From IMG/VR virus record IMGVR_UViG_3300032278_000002, positions 1-64,000 of that record: a DNA stretch of 64,000 bases. One strand, 5' to 3'. The notes below the pieces were generated by a model, which saw nothing but the letters and a program-made list of their open reading frames with translations, had not been told where the DNA came from and ran no database searches. Positions 48,878-56,068 of the stretch are shown here, piece by piece. The position numbers were made by a program, and so were the translations under genes. The first letter of the stretch is position 1, and every line of letters begins with the position of its first letter. This stretch comes from a virus.

Positions 48878-49893
48878 GTATTAACAAAGCAGTTAACGCG
48901 TGGTCCGAATGGTTGGGGGAGACTCTCTCCCCCGCCCTTCGGGACACATATGAAAAACGACTGAAAGCTTTCGCCAAGAGGCGGAAGCTCAAGGACGTCA
49001 CTTGGAAAACCATCAACCAGTTTCTGAGAGACAAAGGCAAACGCGGGTTGAAGTACAGTACGATCAAGCAATATATCAGCGCTTTGAAAAGCTTCTGCAA
49101 ATTTGCTTACGCCGAGGGCTTGCTGGACAAAGACCCGTCTTCACTGATAAAGATACGGCCGCAAACCTTAGCCATACGACAGCTCGAGGATGAGCCGCGT
49201 GTTCCGTTCACCTACGACGAGTATGAGTCAATCTTGGCGTACGTCACGATGTGGGAACATGGGGCAAAGCAGATGAAGACACGGCAATGGGCCACCTTCT
49301 GGAAGATTGCGGTTCCCTTGTCGTACTGGACGGGAGTTCGTCTGCATGACTGCGCTTGCCTCGAGGTAGGTAATTTCTATTACGAGTTGTTTGACTACGA
49401 GCTGCCGAAATTTGCAGGCATGCTTTTTTGGACGAAGAAGAGAAACAAGAGGGTCTTTCTACCACTGGATAATCCGCTGATAGGTCACCGTCATTTGGTG
49501 GACATACCGAACCAATTGAAAAGAAGGTCATGGATCGCCGCCGCCTCCGGTGCAGTATCCCACCAATACGGAAATGCCGAGAAACTGGACGATCTCAACG
49601 GGGAGTTCTATTTCCCCCTGCAATATAGACTTATCGACTCTCCTCAAAGAAACCAATTCTCCCAGCGATTCAAAAGAATCACCGACTCGTTGGGCATCCA
49701 TGGAAAAAGTTTCCATTGCCTAAGGCATTCGTTCGCCACCCGCTTGGAAGAAGCTGGCGTAACTTACGAGGATATCGCTAGATTTATTGGACATGGTCAA
49801 ACGATAACCACCCAAGGGTATTGCCACGGGCAAGAGTTGCCCGATTTAGGTATCCCGAACCAAGCTAGAAAATTCTTCAACCCGAAATACTGA
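48874..49893 (+). CDS. int: Tyrosine recombinase (integrase)
   Basis: 339 residues from ATG 48874. N-terminal core-binding domain (about 1-100) then catalytic domain with Arg156 (TGVR), Lys188 (WTKKR), His281 and Arg284 (HCLRHSFATR), His307 (GHG) and nucleophile Tyr316 (QGYCH). This is a complete catalytic set. Suggests a temperate life cycle or resolution of phage DNA. No flanking attachment site is recognised. Embedded in the early operon rather than isolated beside a tRNA. Confidence 0.9.
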   Translation: MSINKAVNAWSEWLGETLSPALRDTYEKRLKAFAKRRKLKDVTWKTINQFLRDKGKRGLKYSTIKQYISALKSFCKFAYAEGLLDKDPSSLIKIRPQTLAIRQLEDEPRVPFTYDEYESILAYVTMWEHGAKQMKTRQWATFWKIAVPLSYWTGVRLHDCACLEVGNFYYELFDYELPKFAGMLFWTKKRNKRVFLPLDNPLIGHRHLVDIPNQLKRRSWIAAASGAVSHQYGNAEKLDDLNGEFYFPLQYRLIDSPQRNQFSQRFKRITDSLGIHGKSFHCLRHSFATRLEEAGVTYEDIARFIGHGQTITTQGYCHGQELPDLGIPNQARKFFNPKY

Positions 49894-50162
49894 TGACTAA
49901 AGTAAACTACAAAGTAGGCACCCGCTACCCGTATCGCTGTTCTAACTGCGGACACTCGGGACGTGCGCGCCGTCGATATCACTGTTCCAACTGCGGACGC
50001 ACGGGGCATAACAAAAGGAACTGCCCGGAACCGGAAAACAAATACAGCTGGGTTTTGACAAAGGAGTACGAGAAATATCGCGTATTCATAAGAAGTTTGC
50101 CAACATGGATGACAAGCCGATTTCCGATATGGCATCCGAAGAACCCGAGGAATGTAACATGA
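49893..50162 (+). CDS. Zinc-knuckle protein (CCHC)
   Basis: 89 residues overlapping the integrase stop by one base. Residues about 16-28 hold a first C-x2-C pair (CSNCGHSG), and CSNCGRTGHNKRNC (about 31-44) is a classical C-x2-C-x4-H-x4-C zinc knuckle as in retroviral nucleocapsids. The rest is basic and aromatic. Knuckles of this kind bind single-stranded nucleic acid and are rare in bacteria and phages. Its place after int suggests a recombination or RNA-binding accessory. Confidence 0.78.
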   Translation: MTKVNYKVGTRYPYRCSNCGHSGRARRRYHCSNCGRTGHNKRNCPEPENKYSWVLTKEYEKYRVFIRSLPTWMTSRFPIWHPKNPRNVT

Positions 50163-50371
50163 ACATAGACATCTACTTACACGACCCAAAAGCCCACGAC
50201 TCGTACTACGCTTTGCCGAAATGCATAGATTGCGATGAGGAATTGGACGAAGATCCGCAAGAACTACCGGATCCCGTTCGATGTCCGGATTGTCATGCTA
50301 ATTCGGATAACGTTCTTGATGATACCGAAGAAATAATAGATGCCTTGACGGCTCAAGGTCGGTATCCTTGA
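50159..50371 (+). CDS. Small acidic zinc-ribbon-like protein
   Basis: 70 residues from ATG 50159 (ATGA overlap; GAGGAATGTAAC upstream). Two CxxC pairs, CIDCDEE and CPDCHAN, form a possible zinc ribbon; the rest is strongly acidic. No family recognised. Last gene of the rightward operon, 19 bases before the terminator. Confidence 0.7.
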   Translation: MNIDIYLHDPKAHDSYYALPKCIDCDEELDEDPQELPDPVRCPDCHANSDNVLDDTEEIIDALTAQGRYP

Positions 50372-50384
50372 GGTTGCGTTGTGG

Positions 50385-50579
50385 TTACGCGCCCGTCCCT
50401 CTTCGGAGGGGCGGGCTTTTTTTTTGCTTTGATTCCAAAGGAAGCTCCATTGTTTGACGAATCATGCCTTCGATGGTAGAATACTCTTTGTCTAGTTTGC
50501 CTTCGCTCTCGCGGCTGTCGCTACGCCAGACTTGCCGGCCGGGAGCGGAGGTTTTTTTTGGATTTTTTTTGGTGTCCAC
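50385..50579 (-). CDS. Possible 64-residue protein ending the leftward block
   Basis: 64 residues from GTG 50579, 3 bases after the stop of the GT92-like gene. Lys-rich N-terminus, then a helical segment (GKLDKEYSTIEGMIRQTMEL) and a basic end. The start codon lies inside CCTGTGGAC, and the frame continues through the plus-strand terminator sequence. Protein-like composition and close coupling argue for a gene; lack of any relative argues against. Confidence 0.42.
   Translation of the reverse strand: MDTKKNPKKTSAPGRQVWRSDSRESEGKLDKEYSTIEGMIRQTMELPLESKQKKSPPLRRGTGA
50391..50425 (+). terminator. UUCG-loop terminator at convergence point
   Basis: Stem GCCCGTCCCTC/GAGGGGCGGGC (one G-U pair) around TTCG, followed by nine T (50417-50425). 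Ends the rightward operon. On the minus strand the same hairpin lacks a long following T-run. Confidence 0.92.
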
Positions 50580-50582
50580 AGG

Positions 50583-51332
50583 TCAACACAACAGGAATGC
50601 GACGGCCCACAAATCCTCTACCTCGTTTAGGTTGTGCCGTAAGTAATCGGGCTCCGCATCCCGTGGCTGGTGTGATGCCGCACGGCCTCTGCTCATCTTA
50701 TGGACATATTCTTCTCTAGTTTTGCAAAAATAATGGTTTATCTGCGCCACGTCGTCTGGCCCGTCGGGATTGAAGGGACCACGACCGACATGTAAATTCG
50801 TATCAACCCATTTGAGATTAGAATAATGAGGGTTTCTATACACGGGATTCTTACTTAGCTTGACCATTGTTTTTACGTGCTTATTAACCCCGATACCCCT
50901 TTTCGTGAACCTATCTATAACACTATAATTCCCTTTTGAGACTTCTTTATGCCCGTTGTTTCCGAAGATATGCCAATTCACCGCAATGCTATCGTACTCC
51001 CCATAGCATTGAATGAAATTTTTAATGGAATCGTGTTTCTTTAGGACGAGAAACTCATCGACGTCTATGAAACATGCCCAATCATAATTCCCTTTATTCG
51101 ATTCGATGAAAAGGTTATAAGCCTTCATCTGCGGTCGCTCCAATATGGGCTTATGGGCAGCGGTCTTCCCGTCATGTTCAACCAAATGGACGTTTTCCCC
51201 GATTACCCCCTCAGCTCTCCATTCGTTTTGATAAATCCATATATCGTCAAACCCCAGAGCGGTATGATAATCAACCCATTCTTGGATATAATGGTCTTCG
51301 TTTTTGGCTATACATACCAAAGCTAATTTCAT
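50583..51332 (-). CDS. GT92-like glycosyltransferase
   Basis: 249 residues. N-terminal LALVCIAKNEDHYIQEWVDY then LGFDDIWIY is the GT92/Glyco_tranf_2_4 signature; FIDVDEFL (about residue 90) supplies the DxD-type metal site. Expected to transfer a sugar onto a glycan or protein. Final long gene of the glycan cassette, overlapping the sulfotransferase by ATGA. Confidence 0.75.
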   Translation of the reverse strand: MKLALVCIAKNEDHYIQEWVDYHTALGFDDIWIYQNEWRAEGVIGENVHLVEHDGKTAAHKPILERPQMKAYNLFIESNKGNYDWACFIDVDEFLVLKKHDSIKNFIQCYGEYDSIAVNWHIFGNNGHKEVSKGNYSVIDRFTKRGIGVNKHVKTMVKLSKNPVYRNPHYSNLKWVDTNLHVGRGPFNPDGPDDVAQINHYFCKTREEYVHKMSRGRAASHQPRDAEPDYLRHNLNEVEDLWAVAFLLC

Positions 51333-52012
51333 AGTTCCTCCATGTCCGGATAAAGGTCTAATATATGTGGGTCATTAACTAGTTGTTGTTTTTGGATTTC
51401 ACTTAAATCAATTTTTGAAATATCATTATTTGATACAAAGGGTTGGTTAATTTGCCAAGTTCTCAATTCCTCGTGGTCTTTATCCTTGGGTTTTTTAACT
51501 GGTAGTTTAACACCGGAGTGAGAAACATTCGTATATTTGGTATTATCAAATATAGTATCATCATAGTTTAGACCAATATCGTCTAGTATTATTTTTAATG
51601 CTTGATGCTCATTTTTAAAGAGGTCTTCATATTTAATAGTATATATATCTTTTTCCGGATTATCTCTATAATTGATAAACCGTTTTACGATACTAATATA
51701 TTTTGCAATTGTGGGCCGGACCCGCTGGTGCCGAGGGATGGCATTCGCAAATCGTTTATTTATTGATGAAAAAACAAATAGTGGATTACGAATAATAAAT
51801 ATTTTTATATAATCTTCGTAGTCTTCACCAAAAAATTTAAGGTCCGCTCGTGGATATTTACACATTAAATACGGCTTATCCGTACTCTTGCTATACAAGA
51901 TTGCCTTGGTTCTTTCATCGTCAATTTCTTCAACGTCTTCTATATGCCCTATTATTGATTTCAAAATAGTGGTTCCACAATGGGGAAATCCGGTGATTAT
52001 GATTTTTTGCAT
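51329..52012 (-). CDS. Sulfotransferase-like protein
   Basis: 227 residues. GFPHCGTTILKSIIGHI (residues about 8-24) is the PAPS 5'-phosphosulfate loop; IFIIRNPLFVFSS (about 70-82) is the 3'-phosphate-binding motif with the Arg-Asn-Pro core. It would sulfate a glycan or other acceptor. The gene is strikingly AT-rich compared with flanking genes, suggesting recent acquisition. Sulfotransferases are uncommon in phages. Confidence 0.72.
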   Translation of the reverse strand: MQKIIITGFPHCGTTILKSIIGHIEDVEEIDDERTKAILYSKSTDKPYLMCKYPRADLKFFGEDYEDYIKIFIIRNPLFVFSSINKRFANAIPRHQRVRPTIAKYISIVKRFINYRDNPEKDIYTIKYEDLFKNEHQALKIILDDIGLNYDDTIFDNTKYTNVSHSGVKLPVKKPKDKDHEELRTWQINQPFVSNNDISKIDLSEIQKQQLVNDPHILDLYPDMEEL

Positions 52013-52722
52013 AATCTCCTTAGTCGGTCTGTCTCTGGGATTAGTTTACTAAAGAGTCGGCGAGTGGCTGGCCCCAGCCAAGGTTTGTGCAATCCGAACG
52101 GGATGTCCTCGTCAACATATCCATGGTCCCAAGAAAAACGCTTACTATCCCGACCAAGGTCCGGGTGGTGCATGAATGCTCTACTATAAAACCTATCTTC
52201 GGGCTCTATCCCGCCACTTTTGAGTTTTAGATTGAGTTTCAGAGTAGGTTTCGGAACGTCGAGCATCGCCTTTTTCCGCCTAAGAGACAAGCCCCCGTTC
52301 ATAAAGGGGGGTTCCCCGGCGCGAGCGAGATTTCCATTCTTAGTTCCCGCCGCCGGAACCCCTCCGATATAATCATAATGCTCGAAATCCGATATTTTAT
52401 ACTTTGAATCCTTACATAGCATCGTATCCGTCTGGAACATAAGAATCAAATCCCCGTGGCATTTCTCCCAAAAGTCATTACTAAGGAGGAGAATACTATA
52501 ATCGTGCATGGTGCGCGTGTAGGGCACATCGGGTATTTTGTCCCAATGAATCTTCCTGCCATGACGAATAGGGAGGTCGCGCACCAACTGTCGACGGACG
52601 TAGTCATCCGTATGGAAAATCTGGAACTCCCACTCCTTCGGGAGTATTGACATGAAGTTGTCCACAACGAACCCAAGGGCGGGATGCACCCGCGTTTCAA
52701 CGATTGTTGCGACTTTTCTCAT
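51997..52722 (-). CDS. DUF5672-like glycosyltransferase
   Basis: 241 residues. MFQTDTMLCKDS, then YDYIGGVPA and FMNGGLSLRRKKAML (the acceptor-side loop) match the DUF5672 glycosyltransferase-like pattern; WDHGYVDEDI supplies acidic positions near the end. Nucleotide-sugar transfer is expected. Overlaps the sulfotransferase by 16 bases. Function inferred from family pattern. Confidence 0.58.
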   Translation of the reverse strand: MRKVATIVETRVHPALGFVVDNFMSILPKEWEFQIFHTDDYVRRQLVRDLPIRHGRKIHWDKIPDVPYTRTMHDYSILLLSNDFWEKCHGDLILMFQTDTMLCKDSKYKISDFEHYDYIGGVPAAGTKNGNLARAGEPPFMNGGLSLRRKKAMLDVPKPTLKLNLKLKSGGIEPEDRFYSRAFMHHPDLGRDSKRFSWDHGYVDEDIPFGLHKPWLGPATRRLFSKLIPETDRLRRLCKKS

Positions 52723-53555
52723 AACGAGTTGAGGAATTGTATGTATTTTTTTGGAGATTGCCCAGCGAAGTTATTGATGCATAGGAAGGGTGTGTTTCTT
52801 TTCCTTTTGTATTCGTTTTCCATCAAGTCGTGATACCCGAGATACTCTGTCATGCGGTACCCCCTCCCATCGTTTATGATTTGAGTAAAGTGGTCGCTTG
52901 CAAGCGAATGGATTGCGTCAGTTCCCCCCAACCAATTCTTCCCCCTAACCACATCCGAACACGCTGTATGGATGAGCTGCGGATAATTCCTCCTCATCTC
53001 GCGGCACGCGGATTGACTTAGAATGTGGGGCATATGGGAGTTAAAGAACTCCCAACCCGGATTGGCCCCAAGTAGGAGGGACTGCATTTGACCCCAACTA
53101 CCCTTACCAATTTTCTTTTTATGGGGGAACCCGTAACAAGCGAGCTTCCCCTCGGCTTGGAAGACGTCGGGTTCGATGTCCTTGGTTAGGAAAATATCAT
53201 CATCCCAAGATATGAACGTCTCCGAGAGGTTGGGGATAAGGTCTTGGTAAAGTTGCAGGGGGTCACTATTAAACGTTGGATAATACTCTTCCGGTAGGTA
53301 GTCCCGAACATCCACGATTTCACAAGGCAACCCGGGGATGTCTTGGTCATCCGTGACCACTATCTTCCTTCCCTTGTGCCAAGGCATGTATTTGTAGCAA
53401 CTTGCTACGGAGCTTTGCAATTCGTTGGCTACCGTGGAGTATCGGTCCACGTTCGGCTTACGCCCAGTGGCTTCGGTGAACCTCTTAGCCCACTTGGGGT
53501 CACTCATGTCCACGGTAACCCACACGCAGTCTGCGGATATGATGTCCTCAATCAT
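52719..53555 (-). CDS. Stealth-like sugar phosphotransferase
   Basis: 278 residues. N-terminal CVWVTVDMSDPKWAKRF resembles Stealth conserved region 1; FISWDDDIFLTKDI is the region 2 Asp motif; HMPHILSQSACREM fits region 3. Stealth proteins transfer hexose-1-phosphate in capsule synthesis. Overlaps the DUF5672-like gene by ATGA and the GT8-like gene by 8 bases, so all act in one pathway. Shorter than most bacterial Stealth proteins. Confidence 0.6.
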   Translation of the reverse strand: MIEDIISADCVWVTVDMSDPKWAKRFTEATGRKPNVDRYSTVANELQSSVASCYKYMPWHKGRKIVVTDDQDIPGLPCEIVDVRDYLPEEYYPTFNSDPLQLYQDLIPNLSETFISWDDDIFLTKDIEPDVFQAEGKLACYGFPHKKKIGKGSWGQMQSLLLGANPGWEFFNSHMPHILSQSACREMRRNYPQLIHTACSDVVRGKNWLGGTDAIHSLASDHFTQIINDGRGYRMTEYLGYHDLMENEYKRKRNTPFLCINNFAGQSPKKYIQFLNSL

Positions 53556-54357
53556 TTACATTTCGAACCCCCTCTACGAATTTAAATATATCCAAATGGT
53601 AATGCGCCAAGTAGTACAGGACACGGTTCATCATTTCCCGGTACACTTTTTCCAACCCCGGGTCTGCGTTCACGAACATGTGGTTAGTTAAGTGAGCGTG
53701 AAATGAAATCACCTTCATGGGCTCTGGTGCCATTATACTGCCGTCTTTTAGTTTGAATCGCCAAAAACCTAGGTTGTGGGAAGGGGAGAATCTCCCTATG
53801 TCAAACTCCTCGTGGAAATGAATCATGCCTTGTTGTTCGTAAAAATTGGATCGGTCGCGGTAGATTTCCCGCCAAAAGTCAGGTAAGCCTAAATCCGCGC
53901 AAAATAAGTAACCCGCGTTGTAGTAGCCATATACTTTCCGGTTTTTCTCAGGCTCGTTCCCGTGGTAATGGGGGGACAGCATGACGGGGTGGGTCAACTT
54001 CGTGTCCAAGGGGGCCACTGACACGATGTCGGCATCTAAAAACAGGGTGTTGCCATACGTCAAAATAGCCCGCTCCAATGCGTCCATTTTCTTGGCGATG
54101 CAATCCACTCGGTGGTACTTGTTCCTTTCCTTCACGCCTTCATATTCCTCGGCTGCCGCCAACAAATCCGGAGGATCGGCATCCACGTCGAAAACGATGT
54201 CGGGGAAATTGAATGGAGCTATGAAATCCTCGGTAACACCGTCGCAAAGGAGGTAGATCGGCTGATCATGAAATTTGCGAAGAGAGAACAGTAGAATGGC
54301 CGCTTCTTCTTTCATTTCCTCCGTGGCCACTAAGGAAAAGGACTCCAGCGTATACAT
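53548..54357 (-). CDS. GT8-like nucleotide-sugar transferase
   Basis: 269 residues. Helical start, then CIAKKMDALERAI and TLFLDADIVSVAPL with the DxD-type metal site, and a closing region YGYYNAGYLFCADL. Consistent with a GT-A-fold transferase of GT8 type or a nucleotide-diphospho-sugar transferase. First gene of the glycan cassette in transcription order. Confidence 0.6.
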   Translation of the reverse strand: MYTLESFSLVATEEMKEEAAILLFSLRKFHDQPIYLLCDGVTEDFIAPFNFPDIVFDVDADPPDLLAAAEEYEGVKERNKYHRVDCIAKKMDALERAILTYGNTLFLDADIVSVAPLDTKLTHPVMLSPHYHGNEPEKNRKVYGYYNAGYLFCADLGLPDFWREIYRDRSNFYEQQGMIHFHEEFDIGRFSPSHNLGFWRFKLKDGSIMAPEPMKVISFHAHLTNHMFVNADPGLEKVYREMMNRVLYYLAHYHLDIFKFVEGVRNVND

Positions 54358-54387
54358 GGGATTACTATCCTCGAGCAGTTGCCACGG

Positions 54388-54813
54388 TCAACGAAAAAAG
54401 TCCCAATCCTCCCGGAACTGTTCGTAGTATCCTTTGGAGCCGCCTTCGGTGGTCGGATACAACCAAACCGAGCATGACTTGATCTTGAGGCAAGGGACTA
54501 GATACCACGTATCCACAGGTTCGATGTATGCGGCCAACACGTCTACTTTTGAACAATCCAAAGGCACCTTGGCTTTGCTACCCCTTGCACGACCAGCGGT
54601 TATGCGGTATCGAGGGTTACTGCGTTGTTCGGCTTTTGCGTTGGCGGTACCCTTGACCTGCACTCTGAAAGCAGTGCCGGCCGCATTGCTTACCATTATG
54701 TCATGGGGTAGGAAATCTCCTATCGTGAGGTGAGGTTCAAACCCCTCCCTCAAAGCACGTACTATGAATATTTGTTCATATATCGTCCCCGCTCTCTTGG
54801 TCTCCGATGTCAT
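54388..54813 (-). CDS. PD-(D/E)XK endonuclease-like protein
   Basis: 141 residues from ATG 54813; a TTG start eight codons upstream is possible. Pattern: an early Glu (GTIYEQIF), LPHDIMVSN as the Asp position and FRVQVKGTA as the (D/E)xK strand with Gln in place of the acidic residue, typical of small PD-(D/E)XK nucleases of resolvase or restriction type. The QxK form occurs in active relatives, so activity is possible. Adjacent to the glycan genes without an obvious link. Confidence 0.58.
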   Translation of the reverse strand: MTSETKRAGTIYEQIFIVRALREGFEPHLTIGDFLPHDIMVSNAAGTAFRVQVKGTANAKAEQRSNPRYRITAGRARGSKAKVPLDCSKVDVLAAYIEPVDTWYLVPCLKIKSCSVWLYPTTEGGSKGYYEQFREDWDFFR

Positions 54814-54994
54814 CAAATATATTTGGGTCAGCTTCAAAAGTTATATCGCCATCTTCTTCTCCTTCGCAGCGAAAAGCGTTCAGAGCCTCCACTGCAGCTA
54901 ATATCAACTCGTCGTCCTCCAGATCGGACTCTTGTTTCCATCGCCCTATCAAATTCCTGAACTCGTGCTTGAATTGCTTAGTGGCGAATTTCAT
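54776..54994 (-). CDS. Small acidic protein
   Basis: 72 residues, acidic C-terminus (ITFEADPNIFDDIGD). Overlaps the endonuclease-like gene at its 3' end and the membrane protein gene by ATGA at its 5' end. No family recognised. Confidence 0.62.
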   Translation of the reverse strand: MKFATKQFKHEFRNLIGRWKQESDLEDDELILAAVEALNAFRCEGEEDGDITFEADPNIFDDIGDQESGDDI

Positions 54995-55245
54995 TTTCCC
55001 GCTCCCAACTTTCCAAGCCTGTCATAGAGTTTGATACAGTCCTCTCGCCTGTCTTCCATTAATTTATGGGCCACCGCCCATCGTTCGCAATCCCGTACGT
55101 CGTTCTTGGCCAAAAGCATCTCCAAAGTCCCTATCCTTTTACTCATGTCCTCGGTTTTACGAGCTTCCTTTTTAAGGAAGAAACCGAGAACGCTGATAGC
55201 AACCCCCACTCCCAAGAACACGTATGAGGAAAACCCATCCATCAT
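54991..55245 (-). CDS. Membrane protein with coiled coil (lysis cassette)
   Basis: 84 residues from ATG 55245 (or 55242). One transmembrane helix (YVFLGVGVAISVLGFFL, residues about 7-24) and a charged helical tail (TEDMSKRIGTLEMLLAKND). The topology suits an accessory holin or anti-holin. It overlaps the 55-residue gene by ATGA. Confidence 0.7.
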   Translation of the reverse strand: MMDGFSSYVFLGVGVAISVLGFFLKKEARKTEDMSKRIGTLEMLLAKNDVRDCERWAVAHKLMEDRREDCIKLYDRLGKLGAGK

Positions 55246-55409
55246 TTGTTTTTCCACATTCGGATTAACGACCAAGACATGAACGTAATTGTAAGTATGC
55301 CAGACGCAAAAGCAAGGTACGGGTTGATTTGAGTGAGCCACCAAGTAGCACCGGACCCCGTGGCCCCCAAAGCTCCTATGCCAGCGATTCCACTAATCGT
55401 GTCGTTCAT
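55242..55409 (-). CDS. Small holin-like membrane protein
   Basis: 55 residues. Gly-rich N-terminus (SGIAGIGALGATGSGATWWL), then a transmembrane helix (YLAFASGILTITFMSWSLIR) and a short basic end (MWKNK). ATGA overlaps on both sides, so it is certainly read in the operon. Size, one or two membrane segments, and location fit a holin. Too short for most automated calls. Confidence 0.6.
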   Translation of the reverse strand: MNDTISGIAGIGALGATGSGATWWLTQINPYLAFASGILTITFMSWSLIRMWKNK

Positions 55410-55525
55410 TGCTTAAGTCCCTCTATGATCAAGAACAGCACGGCTGCCGTCCCCATTACAACTAAAGCTTTCCCACGTCTGGAAAGGCCATTGAACCAAT
55501 TAACCACTACTTTTATCTTTTCCAT
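55406..55525 (-). CDS. Tiny membrane protein of lysis cassette
   Basis: 39 residues from ATG 55525. Basic start and a hydrophobic helix (ALVVMGTAAVLFLIIEGL). It begins 26 bases inside the spanin-like gene and overlaps the next gene by ATGA. Probably holin-related or a pinholin-type peptide; the function is inferred from size and position. Confidence 0.55.
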   Translation of the reverse strand: MEKIKVVVNWFNGLSRRGKALVVMGTAAVLFLIIEGLKQ

Positions 55526-55952
55526 TTAAGTCCTCCACATGTTTTTTAACTTGTTTCTTTACGTGCCACCGGGCCCAAACTATTGGTAGCACGAACCACC
55601 CTGCGCAGGCTATGCCCAGTAGCCACAATATTCGGTAGATGCCGTCAATTACTTTGTCGAAAGTGCCTTTCTGTTCCCCCGCCCGTAGTTCAATCATCTT
55701 CTTCACGTCGCCTTCGGATATCGCTTTGATGACTTCCTTGGTCTCTTCCTTCGCCTCCCGCACGTCCCCTTCTCCTTTTGCGATCTGACCGATCGCCGCA
55801 CCAGCTCCCGACCCCACGGCAGCCCCGGCGATTCCCAGAGGACTCCCCGCTGCGCCTCCTACCACGGCGCCCATGGTGGGATAAAATGTTCGCAATGAAC
55901 ATCCGCTCAGTCCGAGGAGGGCGACGATTCCGATGGTTTTGAGAGAGCGCAT
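55500..55952 (-). CDS. Lipoprotein with C-terminal membrane segment (u-spanin-like)
   Basis: 150 residues. Lipoprotein signal with lipobox LSGC (Cys at about residue 18), then a glycine-zipper stretch (GAVVGGAAGSPLGIAGAAVG), a charged helical middle and a transmembrane helix near the C-terminus (ILWLLGIACAGWFVLPIVW). A lipidated N-terminus in the outer membrane and C-terminal helix in the inner membrane is the unimolecular spanin topology, used to disrupt the outer membrane at lysis. A glycine-zipper lipoprotein of another type is the alternative. Confidence 0.6.
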   Translation of the reverse strand: MRSLKTIGIVALLGLSGCSLRTFYPTMGAVVGGAAGSPLGIAGAAVGSGAGAAIGQIAKGEGDVREAKEETKEVIKAISEGDVKKMIELRAGEQKGTFDKVIDGIYRILWLLGIACAGWFVLPIVWARWHVKKQVKKHVEDLNGKDKSSG

Positions 55953-56068
55953 TGTTTTAGTATATTTGCGATAAGGAGATGTACCTCTGCATAGGGGCGA
56001 GTGGTCAAGATACTTAGGATAACATTAACCTCTTCTTCGGTAAGGCTCAACTGGTATTTTTCTAACAT
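55907..56068 (-). CDS. Small helical protein
   Basis: 53 residues from ATG 56068 (TCGGA just upstream). LSLTEEEVNVILSILTTRPYAEVHLLIANI is split into two helices, a pattern seen in many small phage proteins of unknown role. Overlaps the spanin-like gene by 46 bases and the 1,254-residue gene by 7. Confidence 0.62.
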   Translation of the reverse strand: MLEKYQLSLTEEEVNVILSILTTRPYAEVHLLIANILKQCALSKPSESSPSSD

